Notes under the pieces: generated by a model
What the model was told of the DNA's origin: nothing
The model's input: the letters and a program-made list of their open reading frames with translations, nothing else
Databases searched by the model: none
Shown: in pieces, positions 7,436 through 14,645 of the stretch
How positions within the stretch are numbered: the first letter of the stretch is position 1
Layout: the number at the start of each line of letters is the position of its first letter
Assembly: GCA_937989565.1 (NCBI GenBank)
Contig: CALKRM010000021.1
Location: 1 to 19,445 of the forward strand
From: an uncultured Candidatus Saccharibacteria bacterium
Lineage (GTDB): Bacteria > Patescibacteriota > Saccharimonadia > Saccharimonadales > Saccharimonadaceae
Direction: 5' to 3'
DNA length: 19,445 nucleotides
Program-made: the position numbers and the translations under genes

Positions 7436-8019
7436 TCGACTTTTGTAGATTCTGCTTGTGGACGAGGCTGCTTGCGGAATGGGTTTTCGTATGAATTTAT
7501 CTGCGGAATAGGTGTTTTTTCGGCTATGTGCGAGATAGTTGCTGATTTTACAACGATTTTATCGTCGGTTACTTTTATAATCTGAGAACGATGGATAAGC
7601 AGTTCTGTATCGCCAAAACTTTTCAAGAACGGTCGCCGAATTCGAAGTTGTTGTATAATAAAATTTCCAGCCGCCAATGTATATCCGATAACTTTTCCGA
7701 TTTTCTTATTTTTCTCATCAATAACCAACTTGTCTTTTAATGTAAAATTGATGTCATAAATTTCTTTTATAGTGATCACATCATCAATTCCGATGATCTC
7801 ATCGGTTGAATCGATAATCATACCGAGTGGTCCGATTTCTCTGACGTCATCGATGCGAAGCAGGCTAGGGTACTGGTCCAAAAGTCGCCCTTCAAGTTCA
7901 TATGCGATTATAGATAGATTCTTCGGATTGATAATTTCCCGCGATGTTCGTGCCAGTTCGGACCCCGTCTGAAGACTCATGACGGGAATATCAAGGAAGC
8001 GATCTGCGGATATAAGCAT
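7432..8019 (-). CDS. PRC-barrel domain protein (two domains)
   Basis: The 195-residue protein has two PRC-barrel-like units, at about 1-80 (with SLQTGSELARTSREIINPKNL and the IGPLGMIIDS element, cited in part) and about 84-160 (with KDKLVIDEKNKKIGKVIGY), followed by a Pro-rich, polar tail with NPFRKQPRP. PRC barrels are small beta-barrels found in RimM and in photosynthetic reaction centre H subunits; they usually serve as binding modules. It follows the pilMNO cluster on the same strand but has its own leaderless -10 in the 24-base gap, so co-function with the pilus is only suggested by position. It could be a sporulation YlmC/YmxH-like protein or an envelope adaptor; no catalytic residues are seen. 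Confidence 0.8.
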   Translation of the reverse strand: MLISADRFLDIPVMSLQTGSELARTSREIINPKNLSIIAYELEGRLLDQYPSLLRIDDVREIGPLGMIIDSTDEIIGIDDVITIKEIYDINFTLKDKLVIDEKNKKIGKVIGYTLAAGNFIIQQLRIRRPFLKSFGDTELLIHRSQIIKVTDDKIVVKSATISHIAEKTPIPQINSYENPFRKQPRPQAESTKVD

Positions 8020-8025
8020 AACTAT

Positions 8026-8031
8026 ATTATA
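8026..8031 (-). promoter_or_regulatory. -10 promoter, leaderless mRNA for the PRC-barrel gene
   Basis: On the - strand a perfect TATAAT (8031 to 8026) ends 6 bases before the ATG at 8019, with no Shine-Dalgarno sequence between. The site lies in the 24-base gap after the upstream 94-aa gene. Confidence 0.6.
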
Positions 8032-8043
8032 AACGGTTGTGTT

Positions 8044-8328
8044 CTATTCAGCAAATGGATTGGAGCGACCAGCCGGCAGACTAAACGAGTCGTTTGCTGA
8101 AGTTGACGGTCGGAAGTCTTTAATAATTTGCATGGTTTTCTTATCGAAGCTTATTGATGTAGTTTGTGGTTCTTCGGTAGGAACTGTTAAAAGTCCGCTC
8201 AAAAGAAATATCGCGATTGCTACGCCTCCGATTACGACAACGCTATATATTATCACATGAAATCGCCACAGGAATTTTGACAGTGATTTTACGATTGGCT
8301 CGAGCTGTTCTGATATTGATGGACTCAT
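8044..8328 (-). CDS. small single-TM protein of the pilus operon, possible PilP-like role
   Basis: This 94-residue protein overlaps pilO by 4 bases (ATGA) and is the last gene of the pilM-N-O unit. It has a short cytoplasmic N-terminus with an amphipathic stretch (1-22), one membrane segment (about 25-46), and an outer tail of about 48 residues that ends in GRSNPFAE. That ending resembles the (D/N)PF element seen in PilP and in C-terminal tails of Gram-positive and Patescibacterial PilO-like proteins, but the match is only a few residues. I infer an accessory component of the inner-membrane alignment complex. It is too short to assign by family. Confidence 0.75.
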   Translation of the reverse strand: MSPSISEQLEPIVKSLSKFLWRFHVIIYSVVVIGGVAIAIFLLSGLLTVPTEEPQTTSISFDKKTMQIIKDFRPSTSANDSFSLPAGRSNPFAE

Positions 8329-8918
8329 CGTGTATAAACCTTTACTTCAAGTGATTGGATTGATATTTCATGATTATTTGCGCCTCTGGAAATTGACACG
8401 CCTGAAAGCTGCATTCGAGTAACATTTTTTTCAATAAGACTAAGGAAATGCAGGAATTTCGTGTAATCTATATGATCTCCCAGTTGAATTGATACAAAAG
8501 TACTCTTCACTCCAGCGGGGCTGGTGGATGTTTGCTTGCTAGATGTCGCTGTTTTAGTAGAGGTTGTTGGTTCGTTTTGGAAAGAGAAAGATTTAATCGG
8601 AATGCCAGCGCGGTCGGCATAGGTATTTAGATCTTGGATAATCTGATTTTGATATTGATAAAGTTTCGATTCCGAGACGATATTCTTTGCTTTTTTAACT
8701 GTGTCGGAATTGCGATCGAGCTGAGATTTTGATGCTAGTAAACTTTGTATTTTTGCGTCAACTGCAGTTGCTTCGGTCTGCATTTTTCCGACTTCTTCTG
8801 ATGTTTTGCTTAGGAATGAATAGGCGAAAATAACTAGTCCTACCATTGCTGATAATATTATGAGCAATAATAACGACAGGATAATTCGCGCGATACTGGC
8901 ATTTAGAACTTTTTTCAT
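8325..8918 (-). CDS. pilO: type IV pilus inner-membrane protein PilO-like
   Basis: The 197-residue protein has one N-terminal membrane segment (about 11-33), a coiled-coil region (about 35-85, rich in Lys, Glu, Gln and Ser), and a small alpha/beta domain (about 85-197) with a Ser/Thr-rich linker inside it (TSTKTATSSKQTSTSPAG, about 118-135). This is the PilO architecture, which pairs with PilN to link PilM to the rest of the pilus machine. It overlaps pilN by 4 bases (ATGA) upstream and the 94-aa gene by 4 bases downstream, so translation is coupled. The assignment rests on topology and on gene order pilM-pilN-pilO more than on sequence motifs. Confidence 0.85.
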   Translation of the reverse strand: MKKVLNASIARIILSLLLLIILSAMVGLVIFAYSFLSKTSEEVGKMQTEATAVDAKIQSLLASKSQLDRNSDTVKKAKNIVSESKLYQYQNQIIQDLNTYADRAGIPIKSFSFQNEPTTSTKTATSSKQTSTSPAGVKSTFVSIQLGDHIDYTKFLHFLSLIEKNVTRMQLSGVSISRGANNHEISIQSLEVKVYTR

Positions 8919-9490
8919 TGTTTTAAGACCTCTGGCTTTGGTGTAACGCTAATTGTTATAGTGATTGGATAATCCGCAGGCTTGTCTGACGATTGGTTAC
9001 CGCCGCTATAAACAACGGTTTCCAGGTGGACGTCGCTAAATATCTCTGATTTTTCTAAACTAGTTTTTATTCGAATAGCGTCGTCCTTATTCTTTCCGAG
9101 AGCTGTTAATGACAACGGTTTATCTAGCGCTGAAGTGTCTAGTGTTAGAGAATCCAAAACCATACCTGATGGGATGTACTGTGCAATTTTTGGAATAATT
9201 GTAGAGTAATGAGCTTCGCTGTTGATGATTACCTTAGCTGAGTCGAGGTCTTTCTTAAACTCGCTAACTTCTTTTTGTGTCGATTGATATTGAGCAAGTT
9301 TGGCATTTCCTTCGTCGATGTTAGCTTGAGCTGAGGTACGGCTATTTTCTAAGAACAGATAAAATCCGCCAATAGTTAAGAATAGCAAACCTGCAAATAT
9401 CAATGATATGATGCAGTATCGTCTTAAGATGACATTTACTCGTCCAGCGCTGATTTGCTTTTTTTCTTGAGGAGGGAGAAGGTTAATCAT
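8915..9490 (-). CDS. pilN: type IV pilus inner-membrane protein PilN
   Basis: The protein of 191 residues begins with the conserved INLLPP motif (residues 2-7), the short cytoplasmic tail that docks into PilM. A membrane segment follows (about 28-50), then a coiled coil and the ferredoxin-like outer domain (IIPKIAQYIPSGMVLDSL at about 99-116, cited as the usual PilN core). The start overlaps the end of pilM by 8 bases and has a strong Shine-Dalgarno sequence (AGGAGGA, about 7 bases upstream), lying inside pilM. Gene order and the INLLPP motif make the call secure. Confidence 0.94.
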   Translation of the reverse strand: MINLLPPQEKKQISAGRVNVILRRYCIISLIFAGLLFLTIGGFYLFLENSRTSAQANIDEGNAKLAQYQSTQKEVSEFKKDLDSAKVIINSEAHYSTIIPKIAQYIPSGMVLDSLTLDTSALDKPLSLTALGKNKDDAIRIKTSLEKSEIFSDVHLETVVYSGGNQSSDKPADYPITITISVTPKPEVLKQ

Positions 9491-10535
9491 AAATATCCTC
9501 CTGCTTGATTAAGGCTAGCCCTGCAACTGGTGATAGCTGAGAGCGAAGCTGTTTTGCTGGCTGCTCTAGTCCATCGAAATTGAGCATTTGCCACGGACTT
9601 GCCACGCGCGCTGGCATTAATAGCTCATTTGTGAAAAAATCACCAATTCCTGGAAGATTACCGCCGCCGCCAACTATGAGAACTTGCTCGATTTTTTTCT
9701 CGTCAGGGAAGCGGTCTGTGTAATATCGCATAACGCGCTTAACTTCGTTGGTCATTTTTTCCAAACTTGGACGCAAGGCTCCTGCGATTCTGGCTTGCCT
9801 TGGGCCGGGATTTAATCCGTTTAATACCTTAAATTGATGAGCTGTTTCAATTGGTACATTCATTTTTTTAGCTAAATTTAAGGTGAGTGAATAGCCGCCA
9901 ACATTTAAGCCGCCCGTCACACGTATATCGGAATCTAGAATCGCGATATCTGTAGTTGATGTGCCTATGTCGACGATAACAGTAGGGAGCATCCCCTCTT
10001 CTGTGCGCTTCAGAAGTCTAGCGATTGCACTGATGTTCGGCTCAATTATTGCAACTTCCAGGCCGCATTGTTTTGTGGCATCTAGCATGCTGTCGATCAT
10101 TTTCTTCGGCGCAGCACACATCAGCACACTAAGTTCCTCTTTCGTGCGATTGATAATCCGATAGTCCAAATAGAGAGAATCTAATGGAGCTGGAATGTAT
10201 TGTTCGGCTTCCAAATTTACCGCACTGCGAATATTGCTTTCTTCTTTCACAGGTAAGCTAAATGTTCGCGAGAATGTTCGGTTGGTTGGTATGCCCAGCG
10301 CCACGCGGTTGCTATTAATTTGTCCTACGACGTTTTTCTTCAATAATGTTTTGATATTCTGCGCCAAATATTCAGTGTTGTCTGCAGAATTTCCGTCGCT
10401 TTTTTGAGAATCGAGGTTAATTGATCCATATCCATGAACCAGCATCCGATTTCTATCAATCGACATTACTTTTATGCTTGTTCGGCTGATATCTAGGCCG
10501 ATGATTGGTTTTTTTCTATAAAATATGCTCGACAC
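9483..10535 (-). CDS. pilM: type IV pilus actin-like ATPase PilM
   Basis: PilM is a cytoplasmic FtsA/actin-like protein that binds the PilN tail and couples it to the assembly motor. In 350 residues it shows the actin-fold phosphate-binding motifs: PHOSPHATE-1-like IGLDISRTSIKV near the N-terminus, VDIGTSTTDIAILD near 189-202, and the adenosine motif VGGGGNLPGI near 290-299. The start is GTG at 10535, preceded by AGGTGGG (10547-10553, - strand) and a TGC-TATAAT promoter. It heads the pilM-pilN-pilO-94aa unit with overlapping reading frames. Confidence 0.95.
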   Translation of the reverse strand: MSSIFYRKKPIIGLDISRTSIKVMSIDRNRMLVHGYGSINLDSQKSDGNSADNTEYLAQNIKTLLKKNVVGQINSNRVALGIPTNRTFSRTFSLPVKEESNIRSAVNLEAEQYIPAPLDSLYLDYRIINRTKEELSVLMCAAPKKMIDSMLDATKQCGLEVAIIEPNISAIARLLKRTEEGMLPTVIVDIGTSTTDIAILDSDIRVTGGLNVGGYSLTLNLAKKMNVPIETAHQFKVLNGLNPGPRQARIAGALRPSLEKMTNEVKRVMRYYTDRFPDEKKIEQVLIVGGGGNLPGIGDFFTNELLMPARVASPWQMLNFDGLEQPAKQLRSQLSPVAGLALIKQEDIYD

Positions 10536-10546
10536 GTTATTATTTT

Positions 10547-10569
10547 CCCACCTATATATCGGTATTATA
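10547..10569 (-). promoter_or_regulatory. pilM operon promoter (extended -10) and Shine-Dalgarno
   Basis: On the - strand TGC-TATAAT (TATAAT at 10569 to 10564) lies in the 57-base gap between pilC and pilM, followed by the Shine-Dalgarno AGGTGGG (10553 to 10547) 11 bases before the GTG start. This makes pilM-N-O a separate transcription unit from pilB-pilC, at least in part; a leader of about 20 nt is predicted. Confidence 0.6.
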
Positions 10570-10592
10570 GCATAAGCTTTTTTGAAAAACTA

Positions 10593-11819
10593 TTATTCCT
10601 TAACTTGACCCGCCATACTTGTAATTGGACCCATAACGCTGACCGCCACCAGGGCAATGACAACACCCATTGCGACAATCATCACTGGCTCAATAATAGA
10701 GCTCACTCCGTCAATCGCGGTATCGACCTCTTCCTCATAAAAGTCGGCAACTTTAACCAGAACTTTGTCTGTTTGTCCAGTTTCTTCACCGACAGACAAC
10801 ATCTGTGCTACGATTGGCGGATATAAATCGTCCTGTTCTGCGATAATTTTTGATAAAACTTCACCGTTTTGGACTCGCCTGGTGGCTTCTTTTAGGGATT
10901 TTTCGTATGCGACATTTCCGACGGCGCGCGAAGTTACATCCAGCGCTTCGAGCACAGCCACGCCCGCACCGATAAGAGCGGAGAAGGTTCGAGTAAAGCG
11001 GGCGATTGCCACCTTTTTAACAATTGGACCGACAGCTGGAACTTTGATGATGATATTGTGAAATTTTACGCGACCTTTTGGGGTTTTAATGTAGTGAATC
11101 AATAACCAAATGCTTCCGACAAATATTGGAATGATTATATACCAAAACGACACTACGAAATCGCTAATTCCGAGCATAATTTCAGTAAGAAGTGGCAATT
11201 TGGCATCAGGTCCGCCCATATCTTTAATGGTTTTACCGATAACCGGAATAATGAAGATCATCAGGATGAAGAAGGCGATGATCGTAATAATTAAAAGTAC
11301 GATCGGATATGTCATGGCGCCTTTAATTTTTTTCTTCATGGATGAGTTTTTTTCTTGTTGTAGAGCTAGACGTTTTAAGATATCGTCCAAAATACCTCCA
11401 GTTTCACCCGCAGCAACCATGTTTACGTAAATATCATTGAAGGTTTCTGGGTGTTTGCTCAGGGCATCCGCAAAAGACATACCACCTTCAATGTCTTTAA
11501 TTACAGCGTTGATCGTGTCTCGGAAATTGGCGCTTTCGGCGTGTTTTGCCATAGAGTTAAGGGAACGAAGAATAGGGACACCGGCTGAAACCATGGCACT
11601 TAATTGGCGAGTAAACATCACCAATTCTTCAGTTTTGGCGCCTTTCTTTTTCTTGCTGAAAGAAAAACTAAGCTCTTTTTTTGCGCCTTTTTCTTCAATT
11701 TTTATCAATTGTCCGCGTGATCTCAAATTGTTAATAGCAGAAAGTTTGTCGGCTGCTTCAATCGTTGAAGAGACGGTTTCTTTCTTTTTATTGACAAGTA
11801 AATATTCAAAAATTGGCAT
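10593..11819 (-). CDS. pilC: type IV pilus platform protein PilC (GspF family)
   Basis: The 408-residue integral membrane protein has an N-terminal segment with the usual PilC opening (MPIFEYLLVNKKKE), two GspF repeats (about 70-195 and 275-395), and three to four hydrophobic segments (around 170-195, 220-245 and 375-400). Both repeats carry the G(G/E)xL and E(E/T)G elements expected of the family (AAGETGGILD in the first, SVGEETGQTD in the second). It forms the membrane platform turned by the PilB ATPase. It starts 4 bases after the pilB stop, with AAGGGAG inside the pilB end as ribosome-binding site, so the two are one operon. Confidence 0.96.
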   Translation of the reverse strand: MPIFEYLLVNKKKETVSSTIEAADKLSAINNLRSRGQLIKIEEKGAKKELSFSFSKKKKGAKTEELVMFTRQLSAMVSAGVPILRSLNSMAKHAESANFRDTINAVIKDIEGGMSFADALSKHPETFNDIYVNMVAAGETGGILDDILKRLALQQEKNSSMKKKIKGAMTYPIVLLIITIIAFFILMIFIIPVIGKTIKDMGGPDAKLPLLTEIMLGISDFVVSFWYIIIPIFVGSIWLLIHYIKTPKGRVKFHNIIIKVPAVGPIVKKVAIARFTRTFSALIGAGVAVLEALDVTSRAVGNVAYEKSLKEATRRVQNGEVLSKIIAEQDDLYPPIVAQMLSVGEETGQTDKVLVKVADFYEEEVDTAIDGVSSIIEPVMIVAMGVVIALVAVSVMGPITSMAGQVKE

Positions 11820-11823
11820 AATG

Positions 11824-13602
11824 TTACTCCCTTGTTGCCCTCAAAACTTCATCCACGGTGGTGATTCCGCGCAGTGATTTAATAAGTCCATCCATCTGCA
11901 TTGTCACCATGCCTTCGGAAATCGCTTGATCTTGAATATCATTGCTGGTGGCGTTGGCGGTAATCATTTTTTGGATAGGGATGGATATGCCAAGAACCTC
12001 GTAAATGCCAACGCGCCCCTTGAATCCGTTATGTCCACACTCGTCACAACCTTCTGGGTTTGGCTCCCATAAGCGTCCGATTGTTGAATCTGTTGATCCC
12101 ATGGGTGTGTCACCACCAATTTTATCCTCAAAAGCCTGCTCTTCGAGGCTGTGAATTTTTTTAATTGACTCGGTGTTTATCTTAAACATTTCGGCGATAT
12201 ACTTTATTTCTTCTTCGTTTGGAGTATATTCTTGGCGGCAATTCATGCACAGGCGCCTAACTAGTCGCTGTCCAATCACCGCCTTCACGGTTGAAGCGAT
12301 CAAAAATGGTTCAATTCCCATATCCAGCAGACGCGGCAAACATGTCGCAGCGTTATTTGTGTGTAGAGTAGAGAACACCAAGTGTCCGGTCAGCGCCGCT
12401 TGAACACCAAGGTTTGCGGTTTCTCCGTCGCGAATTTCTCCGACCATGATGATATTTGGGTCTTGGCGAAGTAGTGCCCTTAATCCTGAAGCGAAAGTCA
12501 TCCCGGCCTTGGCGTTGGTCTGGGTTTGATTGACTCCTGGGATTTTATATTCCACCGGGTCTTCAATCGTGGAAATATTGACATCTGGAGTATTAAGTTC
12601 CGACAGAATACTGAACAAGCTGGTCGATTTTCCCGATCCAGTCGGTCCAGTCACCAGGATCATTCCGTTCGGCTGGGCCATTGCATTCTTTACCGTTGCG
12701 AGCGACAGACCCCAATAGCCAAGCTGATCCAGTTTAACAGCCTGGTTCGATTCGTCCAAGATACGCATGACCACTTTTTCGCCGTCAGCGATTGGCAATG
12801 TCGAAACGCGAAGCGCGTATTGTTTTCCTGAAACTTTTATCTTAAATCGACCGTCCTGCGGCACGCGGCGTTCGTCAATTTTCAGATTGGAGAGGATTTT
12901 AATGCGGCTCACCAAAGCGCCGTGAACGTTTCGTGGCAATTTGTTAACTTCCTTCAAAACACCGTCAATTCGGTAACGAACCTGAACGTAATCTTCGCGC
13001 GGCTCAATGTGAATATCAGAAGCGTTGGATTTTATGGCGTATTCCAGCAACAAATTAACAGTTTGGGCAATTGGTGAATTTTCCGCAAAATCGTCTTGAC
13101 TAACATTTTGGTCCTCGGCAGAAGCGTCTTTTTGGACTGCGATAACCTCATCAAGCTCGGCGTTAATATTGCCGCGATAATTTTCCAAGCAGTCCAAAAT
13201 GTTGCTTTTTGTTGCTAGGAAAACCTTAGTGTTGTAGCCAATTTCTTTCTGGATAAAGTTCAACGCCTGCACGTCGTCTGGGTCTTCCATCGCAAGCGAC
13301 AAGCTATCGTCCTCATTTTTCTCAAAAAGCACAACATTATACTGGCGCGCGATATGTTCAGGAATTCGTTTCAATATATCTTCGGGAATATCCTTTGGTT
13401 CAATTCGCACGAAAGGCACGCCAATGTAATCGCCGATCAACTTTGTCAAATCTTCCTCAGAAATGACTTTTTGTTCAATAGCGGTTTCTTGCAATGTTTG
13501 CTTCGACCGTTCAGCGATCAATTTCAAATCAGCAAGCTGCGGCTCATCAACAACCCCACCTTGTTTCAGAATGCTCTCAATTGTCTGGTCTGAAACACGC
13601 AT
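11824..13602 (-). CDS. pilB: type IV pilus assembly ATPase PilB
   Basis: PilB is the hexameric motor that powers pilus extension. The 592-residue protein has an N-terminal MshEN/GspE-N domain (about 1-145), a linker, the N2 domain with SDIHIEPRED (195-204), and the ATPase core: Walker A GPTGSGKST (319-327), Asp box STIEDPVEY (344-352), Walker B region IIMVGEIRDGETA (384-396) and His box TGHLVFSTLHTN (405-416). A four-Cys zinc site is present (C452, C455, C519, C522). There is no PilT retraction ATPase in the window. The start is the ATG at 13602, 60 bases from the divergent tsaE start. Confidence 0.97.
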   Translation of the reverse strand: MRVSDQTIESILKQGGVVDEPQLADLKLIAERSKQTLQETAIEQKVISEEDLTKLIGDYIGVPFVRIEPKDIPEDILKRIPEHIARQYNVVLFEKNEDDSLSLAMEDPDDVQALNFIQKEIGYNTKVFLATKSNILDCLENYRGNINAELDEVIAVQKDASAEDQNVSQDDFAENSPIAQTVNLLLEYAIKSNASDIHIEPREDYVQVRYRIDGVLKEVNKLPRNVHGALVSRIKILSNLKIDERRVPQDGRFKIKVSGKQYALRVSTLPIADGEKVVMRILDESNQAVKLDQLGYWGLSLATVKNAMAQPNGMILVTGPTGSGKSTSLFSILSELNTPDVNISTIEDPVEYKIPGVNQTQTNAKAGMTFASGLRALLRQDPNIIMVGEIRDGETANLGVQAALTGHLVFSTLHTNNAATCLPRLLDMGIEPFLIASTVKAVIGQRLVRRLCMNCRQEYTPNEEEIKYIAEMFKINTESIKKIHSLEEQAFEDKIGGDTPMGSTDSTIGRLWEPNPEGCDECGHNGFKGRVGIYEVLGISIPIQKMITANATSNDIQDQAISEGMVTMQMDGLIKSLRGITTVDEVLRATRE

Positions 13603-13629
13603 AACTCTTATGGTTATTGTACTATTATC
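13603..13629 (-). promoter_or_regulatory. possible pilB promoter
   Basis: Two candidate -10 boxes read toward pilB on the - strand: GATAAT (13629 to 13624) and TACAAT (13621 to 13616). Either would give a very short leader of about 7-15 bases; a weak AAGAG lies just before the ATG. Which is used cannot be decided by eye. Confidence 0.35.
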
Positions 13630-13650
13630 GCCAAAAAAAAGCTAGCATAG

Positions 13651-13656
13651 TATAAT
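13651..13656 (+). promoter_or_regulatory. -10 promoter, leaderless mRNA for tsaE
   Basis: A perfect TATAAT ends 6 bases before the GTG start of tsaE at 13663, with no real Shine-Dalgarno sequence. This is the same geometry as at the PH-domain, recX and PRC-barrel genes. It shares the 60-base divergent region with pilB. Confidence 0.6.
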
Positions 13657-13662
13657 ATAAGA

Positions 13663-14121
13663 GTGAATATTTCTAGTGAAGAGAAAATGCGAGAATTGGG
13701 CGCGGCAATTGGTCGGTCTGTTTCTGGCGGGGAAGTTCTGGAATTGGTCGGTGATATTGGCGCGGGGAAAACTACATTGACGAAGGGAATTGCGCAGGCT
13801 TTAGAGATTGACGAGCCAGTTCAGAGTCCAACTTTTACGATTTCGCGTGTGTACGATTCGCCTCGCGGTCTGAGTTTGGCACATTACGATTTTTATAGAT
13901 TGGGAAATGCTGGAATTATGAGCGAGGAGATTCGCGAAGTGGCGGCTTCTAATTCGGTGGTTGTAGTTGAATGGGCTGGCGCTGTTGATGATGCATTGCC
14001 AAGTGACCGGTTGGTGATAAAAATTACTGCGATTAGCGAAGAAGGACGGCTTGTGGAATTTCACCCTGGCGGCAAAAAATCTGATGAACTTTTGGGAAAA
14101 ATAAAGGAGAATATGGCGTGA
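13663..14121 (+). CDS. tsaE: tRNA t6A biosynthesis ATPase TsaE
   Basis: TsaE is the ATPase partner of TsaD and TsaB in making N6-threonylcarbamoyladenosine at tRNA position 37. The 152-residue protein has Walker A GDIGAGKT (30-37), the SPTFT switch element, the HYDFYRL motif and a VVVEWA strand, all diagnostic. The start is GTG, chosen because it opens the conserved N-terminus and sits at the leaderless position after TATAAT. The stop is UGA followed at once by an in-frame UAA, and it overlaps the tsaB GTG start by four bases (GTGA). Use of UGA as a stop rules out the Gracilibacteria code here. Confidence 0.95.
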   Translation: MNISSEEKMRELGAAIGRSVSGGEVLELVGDIGAGKTTLTKGIAQALEIDEPVQSPTFTISRVYDSPRGLSLAHYDFYRLGNAGIMSEEIREVAASNSVVVVEWAGAVDDALPSDRLVIKITAISEEGRLVEFHPGGKKSDELLGKIKENMA

Positions 14122-14492
14122 TAATTTTATTGGACACTTCAACATCAACATGTTTTTTAACAATAGTCAATGGAGAAAATCGTCAGGATTTTGAATGGGA
14201 GACTGGGCGAACGTTGGCACGGAATTTGTTGAAATTTTTGGAAGAAAAGACTGGCGATTTGCATCTGATAAGCGGCATTGGCGTGATGAAAGGACCAGGA
14301 AGTTTTACGGGACTGAGAATTGGTTTGACGGTTGTGAATACCTTGGCGGACAGCTTGAATATTCCTATCGTTGGTGCGATGGGTGACAACTGGCGTGATT
14401 TGGCTTTGGGCAAATTGCATGCTGGCGAGAACGAAAAAATTGTTATGCCAGAGTACGGCGCCGCTGCGAATATCACTGCGCCGCGAAAATAA
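14118..14492 (+). CDS. tsaB: tRNA t6A biosynthesis protein TsaB, short form
   Basis: TsaB is the non-catalytic ASKHA-fold partner of TsaD. This copy has only 124 residues against about 220-230 in the usual family. It begins with the phosphate-1 strand (ILLDTSTST) and has the hallmark GPGSFTGLRIG near 57-67, followed by the dimer-interface helices. After about residue 100 the second lobe is lacking, but the last residues (PEYGAAANITAPRK) resemble the extreme C-terminal PxY tail of longer TsaB proteins, as if the middle had been lost. The start overlaps tsaE (GTGA). Sequence quality appears good, since the frame is open and ends cleanly. No tsaD lies in the window. Confidence 0.88.
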   Translation: MIILLDTSTSTCFLTIVNGENRQDFEWETGRTLARNLLKFLEEKTGDLHLISGIGVMKGPGSFTGLRIGLTVVNTLADSLNIPIVGAMGDNWRDLALGKLHAGENEKIVMPEYGAAANITAPRK

Positions 14493-14521
14493 TTTTTATC
14501 GCCCAAACCGTCAAAACCGTG

Positions 14522-14527
14522 TATAAT
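14522..14527 (+). promoter_or_regulatory. rny operon promoter -10
   Basis: A perfect TATAAT lies 30 bases after the tsaB stop. Transcription would start near 14534, giving a leader of about 110 nt before rny. The -35 region is not recognisable. Confidence 0.55.
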
Positions 14528-14533
14528 TAAATT

Positions 14534-14645
14534 ACGGCGGTTTGTGATTTTTGATTCGCCGGATTAGATAGTTTGAAGTTGATTGGCTGTTGATATTTTT
14601 CCTTGAGACGAACACTCAGGGGCGGCTGATCGGAAAGGAATGATA
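14534..14645 (+). promoter_or_regulatory. long structured 5' leader of rny
   Basis: This is the longest untranslated stretch in the window. It starts with a possible 5'-terminal hairpin, CGGCG (14535-14539) with CGCCG (14557-14561), and holds a second small hairpin at 14601-14620 (CCT-T-GAG pairing with CTCAGG, loop ACGAACA). It ends in the Shine-Dalgarno AAGGA (14635-14639). No match to a known riboswitch was recognised. Control of RNase Y through its own leader is a possibility, not shown. Confidence 0.4.

Noticed and set aside
7650..7657. TATAAT inside the PRC-barrel gene on the + strand
   Set aside because: No gene follows it on that strand and the region is coding on the - strand; chance matches are expected in AT-rich DNA.
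10570..10592. AT-rich hairpin after pilC (AGCTTTTTTGAAAAACT) as terminator
   Set aside because: The stem is almost entirely A-T and imperfect with no clear T-run in the - strand direction, so it cannot be supported as a terminator.
12526..12831. 101-codon + strand frame inside pilB
   Set aside because: It is complementary to the conserved ATPase core of pilB and shows no motif of its own.
13663..14124. UGA read as glycine (Gracilibacteria/SR1 code)
   Set aside because: UGA ends tsaE, pilN and pilO at proper protein ends, with downstream starts overlapping them; no gene needs UGA read as an amino acid.
14640..14642. ATG two codons upstream of the chosen rny start
   Set aside because: The Shine-Dalgarno AAGGA ends directly beside it, too close for initiation; ATG 14646 has 6-base spacing.
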